The notes beneath the pieces are model-generated. The model ran no database searches and was not told where the DNA came from. It worked only from the letters and a program-made list of their open reading frames with translations. From contig JABAKD010000017.1 of NCBI GenBank assembly GCA_012845835.1, forward strand, positions 9,414,942-9,478,941: DNA of 64,000 nt. The letters run 5' to 3'. The number at the start of each line of letters is the position of its first letter. Positions within the stretch are counted from its first letter, which is position 1. The translations under genes were made by a program, and so were the position numbers. Shown in pieces: positions 10,690 through 46,799 of the stretch. This DNA comes from Undaria pinnatifida (taxonomy: Eukaryota; Sar; Phaeophyceae; Laminariales; Alariaceae).

Positions 10690-12290
10690 AACCAACAGCC
10701 AGTGTAGTCTATGTGTGCGGAACCAAAAGTTTATGTGCGGTCAGGTCTCGTCAGGTCTCGTCAGGTGTATGATGGCTGAATGCCGTAACGTCGGTGTAAC
10801 CGTTGTTGGCTTTTCTTGAAACCGCCAACAACGACATGAAAAAAAACGCGAAAACAGAACAACAAACAGTTAGTGCTATTAATAATATTAATAGTAGTAC
10901 TTCGTAGTGGTATCTATAGAGGCACGCAGACAACGCAGACAGCAGACAGGCAGATGGGAGGGGCCACAACAACTATCGGATATCCCATGACACACCCACA
11001 ATAAACAACTACGACGAGGTGCGTACCATGTCCGTATGTATACTGGGTACTGATGATATTGTTATTAGTGTGTTAACTTATTATTATTGTTGCTCGCGTG
11101 TTACTTCATGTTTGTACCGTGTAGTTAGTGCCGTCGTTATTGGCCTCCTTCTTCGTGAAACTGCGCACACAAACCGCGAAAACAGCACATACATACGTAC
11201 CAGGTACAGGACTATATACAACAATAATATCACAACAGAGAAGAAACACTAACAAACTGTCAGGAACCTGCAGAAGAAGCACATTGTTATCGTTGTAGAC
11301 TTCAACAGAACTACAGGCAGAAAAGACAATACAACACACACGCATTGATTACGCATCGTACCCGCGTACAATAACCTTCGACTGCGACTAACAAAATGTC
11401 CGCACGGCGAATATACGTGCTATCAAATAATATAGTCTATACAAGGGAGAGGGGATGAGCAGCCGCTACTATGTAGACTATGTAGTATGTAGTCTAGACT
11501 ATGTGCCGTACGTCGTAGCCGTCGTTCTTCTTGTTTTGCGCGGCTTCTTGGAGAAAAAAAGCCGCACACCCTCCCAGCGCGCACCCACCCGCGCACAAGC
11601 AAGAAAAGGCAAACATTTAGCAACATCAACATCGAAGATACACGCAGACAGATAGATAGACGAAAAGAGGCACCGGCACACAACATCGAACAGCACACAA
11701 CGGCACACAACATCGAACAAAACACATAACAAGACACACCCACCTATTCTGCACCTACCTGTTCTTCTTCCTTATCCTTCGGCTGCGGCTAATAATAAAG
11801 AGTGACGAAACAATCCCGCCTTCCTTCATGCCTTCATGTGCACGCGTGCACGCTACTACTATGTATGGTGATAAACAAAGCGAACACGACGCGTCACGAA
11901 GTAAAACAAGAACGAGCAGGACCGGCAACACTGAACAAGAAGAAGATCAGGCAAGGAGGACCGCAAAAATAAGATCGAAACGATCGAAACATCGAAACGA
12001 TCACTGCGCCCCCACCCCATCTCTCGTCAACCAATCAATGGACAGGGTTCAAGAAGACGGTTACTTTTTCTATTTCTTCATTTTATATTTTGTCAACCTT
12101 TGTTCGGTGAATTTTGAGTAAAAATCCAGATAATGGCCAATATTAGATCCGTAAATCTAAAATAATGGTGAATTGGATCCGTAAAATTCCGTAGAAAATA
12201 CGCATAAGAAACGACCTTTATTAGATTCTGCTTTGGCTTATGTAGGAATTTGATTTGACACGACGCTGGCCAAACAAAAGGCTGCTTGCT
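10690..12290. other. No gene recognised; several small tandem repeats
   Basis: AT-rich. Small repeats include (CAGGTCTCGT) two to three times at 10741-10765, 'tatgtagtatgtagtctagactatg' around 11475-11510 and two copies of 'cggcacacaacatcgaaca' at about 11673-11720. Open frames here have no recognisable motifs or codon pattern. Confidence 0.45.
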
Positions 12291-12299
12291 GCTGGTTGT

Positions 12300-12395
12300 T
12301 CGCTCATGGCAGACCTCCACCCACACAGATTTTGAACCTACAACCTACCAAGTATATTCCCTGTGCACTACTGACCGCACGCATCCCAAGACTGC
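12300..12395 (-). other. Possible tRNA-related SINE head
   Basis: On the - strand a B-box-like 'gtaggttcaaaatct' is preceded by 'ggtcagtagtgcacaggg', a plausible degraded A box. The arms do not pair into a cloverleaf. Weak evidence. Confidence 0.25.
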
Positions 12396-13020
12396 CCTCC
12401 AGCCGTTCGGACTACTAGCCTCCCTTCCTGTGCTGGCGATGCCCCCTACGGACTGCTTCGGCGACTCCGATGCTTGCAGTGCTTCGCTGGCATGGTGAGT
12501 CTTGGTGAAAACTCGGTCCGGTTGCTGCTTTGCCTTGCCATGCTTTCGCGGACAGGTGGTTGATTCGCCTTTCTCGAACGCACGACGAGCGAGCTTCGAG
12601 CTCGTAGAAACTCCACTCCCTGCTAAGCCTCTGCCTCGGTAAGCATTTGCAATGCTCCGAGTGCCGTGTACCCCCAGCCCTTTTCCCGCAAGGGGTCGCT
12701 GGGTTGGTGCTGTGCTGCATGCAACCAACCCCGAGCTGACTTGACCTTCGGCCCTTGGTCCTCCTCCTAAAAATGTCGTTGTTTTCTCGCTCTTTCTGAA
12801 ACTCAACATCATCGCTACCACACCACCCCAGTGTGCCCGAGCAACATCGAGGACTGCTGCTGCCCACGACGAGGTCACCACTGCACCATGGCACTGACCC
12901 GGACCTATCTGCATCAACCCCGCTCCCATCTGGGGTAGCGGTGACTGGGCTAGACCTGTCTCCGGTGACTGCGGGCAGCTGCAGCCTGGTGAGCCTCTAA
13001 AAAATTGTGTCCCACGCAAT
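12396..13020. other. GC-richer segment with long - strand open frame, unclassified
   Basis: The - strand is open for 224 codons (13019-12345) and overlaps a second - strand frame of 159 codons. The composition differs from the AT-rich flanks. I see no known domain, so this may be a repeat-derived or decayed coding segment. Confidence 0.3.
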
Positions 13021-14085
13021 CCTCCACCTCTATTTTTGACTGGTGTTGGAATTCGTATGGCAACGAAGTATAGACGCCGTCTGTCCAGATCAGACGCCCC
13101 TGTTTTGCTTTTGACTTGTCAGGTATTTCGTTCGTGTTTGTCTTGTATAAAGTATGGAATGTTGTACTATTTTCTCGTGTATTTTGTCTAGGGTAAAGTA
13201 TGCAATTCGAGGAATTTGTGGCCCAGGCTTCCCAGACTGTGTGACGATGGTGAATGGTGATATATTCAGGTATTTTCTGAAAGGGCGGAGCGAATCGATT
13301 CGGAACTCAATGAGGACCAAAGACTGCTGGTGCTGTCCTATGAACAATTGCGATTGGCTCGACGAAGCTTTGCATCGCCGTGTGCTTGAGCCGATGTACT
13401 CTCCCTGCGGCTGCCACTGCTTCTCCTCGGCAGTCTACTGCTGCTGCTCCTCTTCGGCAGTCTACTGCTGCTGCTATGCAAGTACGCTGCTGCTTTTTGT
13501 GGATTTTTTTTGTCTTCGATTTAGTGTGGCACGATTCCTATAGCGGGTGATTGGTTGTGCTGTTGTGGTTGTGATGGGTTGAACGACATAACGATTACGG
13601 CGGCATCGAGCAGCCCTTTGGGATGTATGATTCGTGCCCACAGCAGTGGAACGTTAGGGGGAGTACGGCTTGTTGCACTCCCCTCCTTGCACGAAGGTTT
13701 GCACACAGCAGTATCATACTACAAGTTCTGTCGCTTTTGGAGGTTGTGGTCACGGCGGTCCCACTCGATCATTTCGTTTAGACCACTTGCTGTATGACCC
13801 ACCCTTGTTCCAATTCGCGTTCGATTTTTGACGAATTCGTGCTGTGTCCGTGTACGTCATATTTATTTCTCGTCTTGTGCACAGCGGCACAGCGCCGCTG
13901 CATTGCTTCTCGGTAGCAGAACCAATCTGTTTTGTTTGTATGATATGCGTCCATCACCCCCCCCTCCCCCCGGCCATCTCTCCTTCCGTTCTACCAGGTA
14001 TAGATAGCACAACCCCTGCTATAGCTACTACTCCGTATTAATTATAGATCCTTATCAATAGACCGGCCAGTCTTCCTGAACCCGT
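13021..14085. other. No gene; 29-bp tandem pair at about 13420-13480
   Basis: The phrase 'ctcctcggcagtctactgct' recurs as 'ctcttcggcagtctactgct' 29 bases later. Otherwise nothing is recognised. Confidence 0.45.
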
Positions 14086-14089
14086 TTGT

Positions 14090-14950
14090 GTCACGCCATT
14101 CTTGCTGACCCTCTTGCTTATGCTGAAAAATGATCCTGGGCTAATTCCAAGTAGTTTTTCCGCTAAAACGCCGTTCTTGTAACTGCAAAATGATATTAGA
14201 CGACAGCATAGTACACACCTTTTGGTACGAGTATGAGTATTGCCATGTAGTTCATCCCCCAAAACGTCTTTTTCGTCCTTTCCGTTGCTCCAAAGAAGGG
14301 CCTACACACGATTGCGTTAGTAGCGTGTCCCCAAACACGTGGCCGGAGTACTGCGCAGTCCGTCGTGTAAGGGTTTTGTCCTCGCTGGCTTTTACCACTT
14401 CAAAAATGGTCCAAACATCCAAGTAGTTTGTCCCCCCAAACGCCTCTGTTATTGCTGCAAAAATGATCCCAGACTAGCTCCAAGTACTTTTTATCAAACA
14501 CGCGGGTGCAGGGCAGGACTTCAAAGGGTTTTCCTCGCTGACTATTATATACGTGCGCTACTTTGGCTGGAGTACTTCGCAGTACATGTTTTAAGGGTCC
14601 TGTCCTCGCTGACTTTTACCGCTGCACAAATGGTTCAACACTAATTCCAAGTAGTTTTTACCTAAAAACGCCTCTTTTATTTCTGCAAAAATGATCCCAC
14701 ACTAAATCCAAGTAATTTTATCCAAAACGTGGGTGCAACACCAAAAGGGTTTTGCTCGCCGATTACGTGCGATATGGCTATTAACGAAAACCTGCCCGAC
14801 ACTAATTCCAAGTAGTTTGTCCCGAAAAACGTGGGTGCAGGTTGTCCTCGCTGCCTATTAAATGGTCCCGCACAGGTTTCAACTACTGAACCGGTATGTT
14901 TTTGCAACCAAACACGTGGATGCATCTCGTACACCTACACTAACAAGGTT
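14090..14950 (+). repeat. Cluster of degenerate 'ttccaagtagtttt' repeat units
   Basis: At least six irregular units share the order 'ctgcaaaaatgatccca', 'cactaattccaagtagtttt', 'aaaacgtgggtgca' and 'gggttttgtcctcgctgac'. Solitary related fragments lie near 17690-17815, 28195-28260, 34240-34320 and 34785-34830. It ends about 60 bases before the splice acceptor of the TAZ gene's first visible exon. Confidence 0.7.
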
Positions 14951-15009
14951 ATCCTTTTGCTGACTACGATGCTAATGCTCTTGTATGTAACAACGCCAAA
15001 TAATTTCAG

Positions 15010-39724
<24,715 letters not shown>

Positions 39725-39894
39725 GGGTCTGCTTTCGGCCTGCCTGTTTGCGTGCTGGTGTGTGTCTTTATTGTCTATCTGTCCGCAGTTCTCGCTCAAC
39801 GGAAACGGGGTGGTTGAGGGGGGCGTAGGAGATGATGCGTTGCTGTTTGGTAGGTGAGAATGAACGGGGGAGATGGGAGAGTCGAGGTTGCTCG

Positions 39895-40105
39895 CATCGG
39901 ACAGATCACGATTTAGAGACCGTGCTGCTGAGAGACAGATTACGTGCTAGATCTCATCGAGAGCGACAGATGACGATCTACATAGTAGATCATGGAAAGA
40001 GAGATCACGATCTATCTATACATCAAACGAGACAGATTACGGTTTAGATCATCGAGAGACAGATCGCCATCTATGTCCCCGAGAGAGAGATGACGAAAAT
40101 ACATC
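39895..40105 (+). repeat. Degenerate 'cgagagacagatcacgatctac' tandem array
   Basis: About six irregular units with 'gagagacagatta', 'agagagatcacgatctat' and 'catcgagagacagatcgcca'. Not coding. Confidence 0.8.
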
Positions 40106-41770
40106 GAGATCGTATATTTGCCGTTATGGTATGTTGTGCGAGACCCTGTGATCCCACGAATCTGACCCAGCCGGCAAACTTGTGTGCAAGAGCTGTGTCG
40201 TACGAATCGCACCCGGCAAGCATAATCATATTCCTGGTAGATTACTCAAATCAGGATTCTGTCTGTGTCGTAAAATACCTAGATGGTGAACTAGGAATCT
40301 GATCTGTCTGCATGTGCATGTGTGCAAGTTTGTACATTTCTGAGGCGAACGCAGCAGGACAGCGGTACAGCGGTGGTTTTATTATTGTCTTGCGCCGTTT
40401 TTAGCAAAATTATAAAAATAGCGTTGCACGGGGGAGGTGTGGATGGGAATAGCGGGGTTTTTCGTTTTTGGAGCGAAGAGAGGGTAAAGTCGTGTCTTGG
40501 GCGCACGGGAAAAAAGGGGATGGTTTGGATTTTTGGGAAGAGGGAAGCAACTCGCGCGGCCGAAATGGTATGCTAACGAACTCGGGGTGGAATGGTTGGG
40601 AGGTATGCTGGTTGTGGGTTTGATTGGTCGGGAGGTTGGTTCATTGCCGGGTTGTGACTTTGATTGGTTTGGGTGGGGAATTGGTGGTTTGGTTCCGGAG
40701 GGGGGGGGGGGGGCAGGGGGTCAAGTTAAAGGAGTTAGACTCGAGCGAAGTTTGGCGACTGTTTTTGTTGTTTATTTTTGTATTTGCCCGAATTTGATTT
40801 TGCTGTTTTTTCGCGATTCATGAATTGTTTAGCCGGACCGGAAGTCCCCTTCCGTTCTGTCATTTTCTCGCCCTTTTTGTCTCTCTCAAAGATTTCTTTG
40901 TTGCAAAAAACGATGGGAGGGGGAGAGGGAATGGAAGGGCGGAGGGGGGAAGGAAAGATCGTCGTGATGGCACGGCGCAGCGGAAAGTGATATTTCGTTT
41001 CCGGTTTAGGTTTTGAAGGTTCGCATCAGCGTGCGATCTTAATCGTCTGTCTGAAAACAATTCAACGAAGCTGCGCGTGGGTATGAACCCTATATGATAA
41101 GGCTCTAGCTTTTGGCGGTCTGTTTTAGTTTTTTTTTCTTGAGGCAGTGGTGTTTTGGTGGCTGTGTATTGTGTATTTGGAAGAGGAGTGTCGAGCGTTG
41201 GGGTTGATGCGTTCGAAGGTAATTTTTGTTGTTGACAGTTCCTTGGGGTCCACTGCGCGCTAGATTAGTCACGTAGATTTTTGTTTCGTTTTTTTGGTGC
41301 TTTTGCTGCCGCAAAGCTCTTTTTTCCGTCTTGCGGTTAAAGCTTCCGGCAGGGGCGCTTTTTTTTGTCAGGCAAGGTCTGGACGATTTTACCACGCTGA
41401 GATGGCAGGGAGAGAGGGGGTGTGAGGACGAGTGTTGTGTCTCCCTACACCAAGGGGAAGGGGATGATGATCCCGCCCCCCGCCCCTAGAGGAGGGGACG
41501 ATTGTTTCTCTCCCCCCCCTAGAGGCGGGGACAACCGTTCTCTCCCCCCCGTCTTCACAGCGTGGTGGTAATGTTCTTGACCATACGTGCCCATTTTTTT
41601 GTCTTTTTGTGCAATGTGTATCGGGTCTTGTCCCTTGTTTTTATAGTGTTAGTTGCTGCCGGTGGGGGTCAATATTGGGTGAGATGAGGCGTGGTTGTAT
41701 CGGTGGCGAATCAGGCCCCCGATTTCATTGGCCAGCCTGTTGGTTGCCATGGTATTGCCGGGCGGCTGAG
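40106..41770. other. No gene recognised
   Basis: Mixed G/T-rich sequence. G13 run near 40700. At 41455-41555 two C/G-rich near-repeats occur ('cccctagaggaggggacgat', 'cccctagaggcggggacaac'). Open frames (for example 40497-40823 and 41395-41105) have no recognisable domain. Confidence 0.45.
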
Positions 41771-41789
41771 GCCGAGACCGTCGGTGTTT

Positions 41790-42125
41790 TGATTGGTTGA
41801 TGGGTTGTTTGACTGATAAATTGGTTGATTGGTCGATCGGTTGGCTTGCTTGGATGACTGATTGATTGATTAATTGGTTGGTCGTTTGACCGGCTTTGAT
41901 TAATTGGTTGGTTTGTTGCCTGACCGCTTTTGTTGTTTAGCGGACTGGCGGGTTGATGGGGTGGTAGACTGATTGATTGGCTGGTCTTTTTCGTCGGTGG
42001 ACCGTTTGGTTGGTTTATTTGGTTTTGGTTTATTGTCAATTGTTAGGTTGGTTGATCGATTCATCGGTTTCGATTGGTTGGTTCATTGACCGATTGGTTA
42101 GTTGATGCATGGATTCGCTGATGCT
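41790..42125 (+). repeat. GATT/GGTT-rich degenerate tetramer region
   Basis: Strongly G/T-biased + strand made of GATT, GGTT, GATC and CGGT words ('ttgattggtcgatcggttgg'). A second, longer block lies at 43480-43930. Confidence 0.85.
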
Positions 42126-42860
42126 GGCTGTTCGTTGTCCGGACCAAAACTAAAACCAAAAGTTTCGTATCCCCCGCTGATCAAGCCTGAAGCGACAACC
42201 TAAAGGTGGTTAAAGGGCATCCATACAGCGGCAACAGTAGTAGCGGCAGCGCTTTTTCGGTGTGGTGTGTTTTTTGTCTCAAGACTCATTCATTCATTCG
42301 TTCATTCATTCATTCGATGCATTCCCCCCCCCTTATTTTTGTGGTACTGTCTTTCCGGCGGAAAGGGTAGGGTTGGATGTTTGGTCAGTTCGGGTCTTTC
42401 TGATGGCAAGGCGAGTATGATCAGGCGTGGTTATTATACGTTTTGTTATCGGAGTTCGGGATGAAGATGGGACAGAGAGGGGCGGTATATGGAATTAAAT
42501 GTCTGTGAGCGGGGTTACGGGTTGAGTCGGAAGAGGTGGCGGAGGGACAAGGTACAGGAAGAAGCGGCGAAAGAGAAGAGCATGGAGCAGGGGTGGACTC
42601 AAGAATGAAGAAGGGTTGGGCACGGGGTGGGGGGGGAGGACGGTGCTTTGTAGGCGGCCGGCTCCGAATTCTCGATCGGTGTTTTTGCATCTTATTGCTT
42701 AAGATGTGGATGATGAGAGTCTTTGTTATGTACGAGTCAGATATGTCTAACTGTGGTGGTTTAGTTGGTTGGTTGGTTGGTTGGTTGGTTGGTGTGGGGT
42801 GGTGGTAACTAGGTGCTACTGTAGAGAAAGACATCAGGAATGTTTCACCCTGGTGGGGCG
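42126..42860. other. No gene recognised; ATTC and GGTT runs
   Basis: (ATTC)n at about 42286-42316 and (GGTT)6 at about 42765-42792. The - strand is open for 168 codons at 42421-42927 but is Pro/Thr-rich and driven by the simple repeats. Confidence 0.45.
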
Positions 42861-42904
42861 CCGTGTGCTTGAAATATCTTTCTCTACTGTAGTAGCGGCA
42901 GTTA

Positions 42905-43146
42905 CCTCGAAGAGAAACGATGTCCATTCGGCTGTGTGTTTTTTCTGTTCAAAGGAAACTGATAGTGGATGCAATGATCATGCCGGAGAGCACATGGCAG
43001 AAGGGGGGGAGGGGGCGAGACGAGGCAAGTTCTTGACTTGCACCGAGGGCGGCTGCAATGTCATGTCAATCGTCGGGAAAACGCAGAAAATTGAAAATTG
43101 CCAGTATTGGGCTGGGGGTGGGGGGGGAGTGGCGGAGTGCAGATAA
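42905..43146 (+). CDS. Possible Cys-rich exon, unclassified
   Basis: After the acceptor-like 'ctactgtagtagcggcag', the frame reads TSKRNDVHSAVCFFCSKETD, then GCNDHAGEH, LTCTEGGCN and IENCQYW, ending at TGA in 43144-43146. The C-x2-C, C-x2-H, C-x4-C pattern could be a zinc-binding finger. No clear donor or partner exon was found, and the phase does not match the tentative exon 5 of the TAZ gene. Confidence 0.25.
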
Positions 43147-43479
43147 GAGGGGAAGAACGCCACATACATACGTACAGAAGATTCAGGAGTGGGGTTGGTA
43201 GAGGGAAGCAGCTTGTTGGATTGGAGTGAATCGATGTGATAGATTAGGGGTTAGCGCATCTCGTTGTTCTTTTGGTTTATCACCCCTCACGTGACATGCG
43301 TTCCATGGTGGACATGCGGAGTTGTTGACTTTGTGTGTCGATTTCGTGTGCTGCCTGTTTTGCTGCTTTGGTGCTGACCTTCTTTCGACCTTTCCAAGGC
43401 GGTTCGTGGAATTAATGGTGTGGATGGAGGGAGGGCGTACGTCCTTTTGCGTGCGTAGCGGGTCGAGAGGCATCGATTT

Positions 43480-43525
43480 GATTGATTGATTGGTTGGTTG
43501 ATCGATTGATCGATTGATCGATTGG

Positions 43526-43556
<31 letters not shown>

Positions 43557-43930
43557 ATTATTTAGTTTATTGGTTGTTTGGTTAATCGATTGGTCGATTA
43601 ATTGCTTGGTTGGCTGATTGAATAGTCGAAAAGTCTAATGACTGATTTGTTGGGTGTTGACTGATTGATTGGTTGATTATATGGCCGATTGATCCATTGG
43701 TCTATTGCTTGACTAATTAATTGATTGGTTGATTAACCGACCGATTAGTTGATTGATTGTTTGATTGGTGGTTGATTAATCAGTAAATCGATCGACTGAT
43801 TGACCGATTCATTGACTTTTCTATCAATTTATTCGTTTGTAATCGATCGATTGAGCGATTGTTAAACAATCAATCCAATCTCTTGATCTATTGATTGATT
43901 GGTTAATTGATCTGTTGGTTGCGTTTGCTT
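43480..43930 (+). repeat. GATT/GGTT-rich degenerate tetramer region, second block
   Basis: About 450 bp of GATT, GGTT, GATC and GATA words, including an uninterrupted 'gattgattgattgattggtt' type core at about 43525-43560. Confidence 0.88.
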
Positions 43931-44534
43931 GCCGCGTTAGTTTTCTGTATGAAGCATTCAGGGGTCGATGGTGGCTGCGATACGGTGTAGTTGTGTCGAA
44001 TTGCTTTCGGTATCTCGGATTAGCCGCACGGTAAATGGAGCGTGTTGGGCGCGTTGTACACTCAACGATGACGAGCATAGTGTGTGCTTGTTGTTGCGTT
44101 TTTGTGTACCTTCATACCAGTCATTCGATGTATTTTTTGCGTTCGTTGTGCGTTCGATGGTGTGCGGGGGGTTAGTCGGGGTGGATTAAAGTCGTTTTAA
44201 TATGTGTATGGGGGCTGGGCTGATAGGCAGATGAGAGATGGTGACAGATGGTGAGAGATGATAGGGTGGGGAGGCGCGCGAGGTATGGCATGTGCATGCT
44301 TGGCGTGGCAATAGGGATGGTGTAGTCTGGAGTGGCAGACGTTAGGGAGGGAGTTGTGATGATGATGATAATGAAGATGATGATTTTATTATGGTGATGA
44401 TCGTGATGATCGTGATGATCGTGATGATAATGATGATAATGCCGTCGATGACGATTATTAGATACCAGTATATGTCAGTGATCCTCTCCAGTATACCTCA
44501 CGCATGAGCGGCACGGAGCGACCCAAACAACCGG
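43931..44534. other. No gene; (GATGAT)n region at about 44356-44450
   Basis: 'gatgatgatgataatgaaga' and 'gatgatcgtgatgatcgtga'. The rest is unremarkable. Confidence 0.5.
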
Positions 44535-44828
44535 AAGCGTAGCGGTAGTCTCTTCCCAACCCTTTGGTAGTCTCTTCCCAACCCTAATTGGAATGCCCTT
44601 CAAACCAAACACTATTTTAACCAAAAACTTCTAAACACGTCAGCTGTGTGTTCGATCAATTTAGGGTCGATACGCATCTTAAAGCGTAGCGGTAGTCTCT
44701 TCCCAACCCTTTGGTAGTCTCTTCCCCACCTTTTCATTGGAATGTCCTTCAAACCAAACAATATTTTAACCAAAAACTTCTAAACACGTCAGCTGTGAGT
44801 TCGATCAATTTAGGGTCGCCAGTCATCT
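44535..44828 (+). repeat. Tandem duplication, two 147-bp units
   Basis: 44535-44681 and 44682-44828 match almost throughout: 'aagcgtagcggtagtctctt', 'gaatg.ccttcaaaccaaac', 'ttttaaccaaaaacttctaa', 'acacgtcagctgtg.gttcg' and 'atcaatttagggtcg'. The end of each unit resembles the conserved end of family D. Confidence 0.93.
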
Positions 44829-45490
44829 TTACAAGCTGGCTGTTTACAGATACCATAGACTACACACCTGTTCACGTCTAGTCTAGATACTATACCTGTA
44901 TTATATGCAAGATATATGCGGTACAGGCGCAACTCAGGAGATGTGTGCAAGATCGTGCAGATCATACCGCTCCCACCCGACAAGATGTTCTATGGGTCAT
45001 GCAGATCGCATCGACCAGTGTGGTATATCTGCCGTGGATGGCATAATGGGATCACCTATACTCACTCGGGGTCGGTGTGCTCGCGCGGCCCACCTCGAGG
45101 CTGGGCCTTGGATGCGCGGTGGGAGCGGGTAAAATGAGAAGTCCCAGGTGTTGAATATGAAGTATTGGTATCCATTATGGTATCGTCGCCTACATCCGAG
45201 TACATTGTCACAACCAAGGTATATGAGACAATATGGGCTAGAAGATGACCAAAACTAGACTGACACAGCGGGCGTATCCCAATCGGGGAACCAACCCAGA
45301 ACTAAACATACCTATAGTAGGCATGTCTACAGCGGGGTGACTGACATTCTGACATGTCACCACCTCAACATCTTCATGTCATCTAATAAAATGCACTCAT
45401 TTCCCAATATCGAACTATTCTATAATACTCGTACAGACGAAAATCATGCATTACATCTCCGTAGATTACGTGAATATACTACTGCTGATC
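44829..45490 (+). other. No gene recognised
   Basis: Frames at 44916-45137 and 45337-45597 look moderately protein-like (for example FPNIELFYNTRTDENHALHL) but have no motif I recognise and no clear splice sites. Confidence 0.35.
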
Positions 45491-45864
45491 AGGAATTAGT
45501 GGGGTATTTTAGTCCGTTTGACCACTTGCAAAGGTTAACCAATAGCTTACCCATACTGAGCCTTATAACACTGTTCCCCCCTGAAACGGCGGGATAGCAG
45601 GTCGGCCGGATATACGGGCGGACCTGTCAATATCCAAGCGGTTTCATTTCCTGGGTATACCCGGGGAGAGTATTTCTCAAGTTCGACATGGGGAAAGTTT
45701 GAAAAAGTTTATTAATTGTGGATGGTGGGATTTGAACCCACGACCCAAAAAAAACATGGTCTGTCGACGACGCCATTTTTTTAGGAATTAGTGGGGTATT
45801 GGTCCGTTTGACCACTTGCGAAAGGTTAATCCATAGCTTACCCAAACTAAGCCTTATAACACTG
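45491..45864 (+). repeat. 83-bp direct repeats flanking about 210 bp
   Basis: 45491-45573 and 45783-45864 share 'aggaattagtggggtatt', 'gtccgtttgaccacttgc', 'aaaggttaa' and 'gccttataacactg'. The segment between holds the tRNA-like 3' half described next and a hairpin-prone GC-rich stretch at 45585-45660. Confidence 0.88.
45718..45774 (-). other. tRNA-like 3' half (T arm and acceptor strand)
   Basis: On the - strand 'gtgggttcaaatcccac' forms a perfect 5-bp T stem with TTCAAAT loop, followed by 'catccaca'. Upstream 'ggcgtcgtcgacagacc' resembles the D-loop to anticodon-stem text of type II tRNAs (Ser/Leu). No matching 5' acceptor strand or A box is present and a T8 run breaks the middle, so this is a fragment or SINE head rather than a working tRNA. 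Confidence 0.55.
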
Positions 45865-46300
45865 CTCATCAGGCAGACTGCAAGTACTAGATATTTCATG
45901 GCATAGATCACTTGCGGTACGGCCACGGCTCCTCTCGTGGCGCTAGATTTGCGTCGCCCAACTATACGGTAGGGCGTCAACCTGGGCACGAAAACAATGA
46001 TCCCTCGGGTTGATACCGCCCCACACGGTGTGGAAACCCCACCCTCATCCACTGACTGCCTGGGGCTCATGGAGTCCCGGAGCTGAGACCCTATCCTTGC
46101 CGGCAATGGGGAGCTCCTCTGTCCGACGTGTGCTATGTACTACGTTGTGCATTGTAGTTCGAACACCCAACCAGTACCATCAGCTCGGGCTGTTCGAGTG
46201 GCCGATGGTAACGGAATTCCATACAGCAGAGCATTCCTAGCTATATACCTGGTAGAAATTCTCTGATGTAAAAGGGGCTTTTCACGTGTCGGACACTTCG
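45865..46300. other. No gene recognised
   Basis: The - strand is open for 159 codons (46106-45627), passing through the tRNA-like segment, so translation is unlikely. 46010-46110 is locally GC-rich. Nothing else recognised. Confidence 0.45.
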
Positions 46301-46355
46301 TGCGGATCGGGTCGGGCCAGAGCCAACCGACCCGGGGCGTGATATTATGTTTCCT

Positions 46356-46755
46356 CCCGACCCGACCCGACCCGACCCGACCCGACCCGACCCGACCCGA
46401 CCCGACCCGACCCGACCCGACCCGACCCGACCCGACCCGACCCGACCCGACCCGACCCGACCCGACCCGACCCGACCCGACCCGACCCGACCCGACCCGA
46501 CCCGACCCGACCCGACCCGACCCGACTCGACCCGACCCGACCCGACCCGACCCGACCCGACCCGACCCGACCCGACCCGACCCGACCCGACCCGACCCGA
46601 CCCGACCCGACCCGACCCGACCCGACCCGACCCGACCCGACCCGACCCGACCCGACCCGACCCGACCCGACCCGACCCGACCCGACCCGACCCGACCCGA
46701 CCCGACCCGACCCGACCCGACCCGACCCAACCCGACCCGACCCGCCCCGACCCGA
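46356..46755. repeat. (CCCGA)n pentamer array, about 80 units
   Basis: Almost perfect CCCGA units for 400 bp, with single variants near 46526, 46726 and 46743. All six frames stay open (DPTRP on one strand, GSGRV on the other). These frames are artefacts of the repeat. Confidence 0.97.
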
Positions 46756-46799
46756 CCAGCGGCCCAGGTCATGACCCGTGAAAACCTTGATACATGAAA

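Noticed and set aside
12345-13019. 224-codon - strand gene
   Set aside because: Another - strand frame is open over the same bases, no domain is visible, and the composition suggests a repeat-derived segment. Kept only as unclassified.
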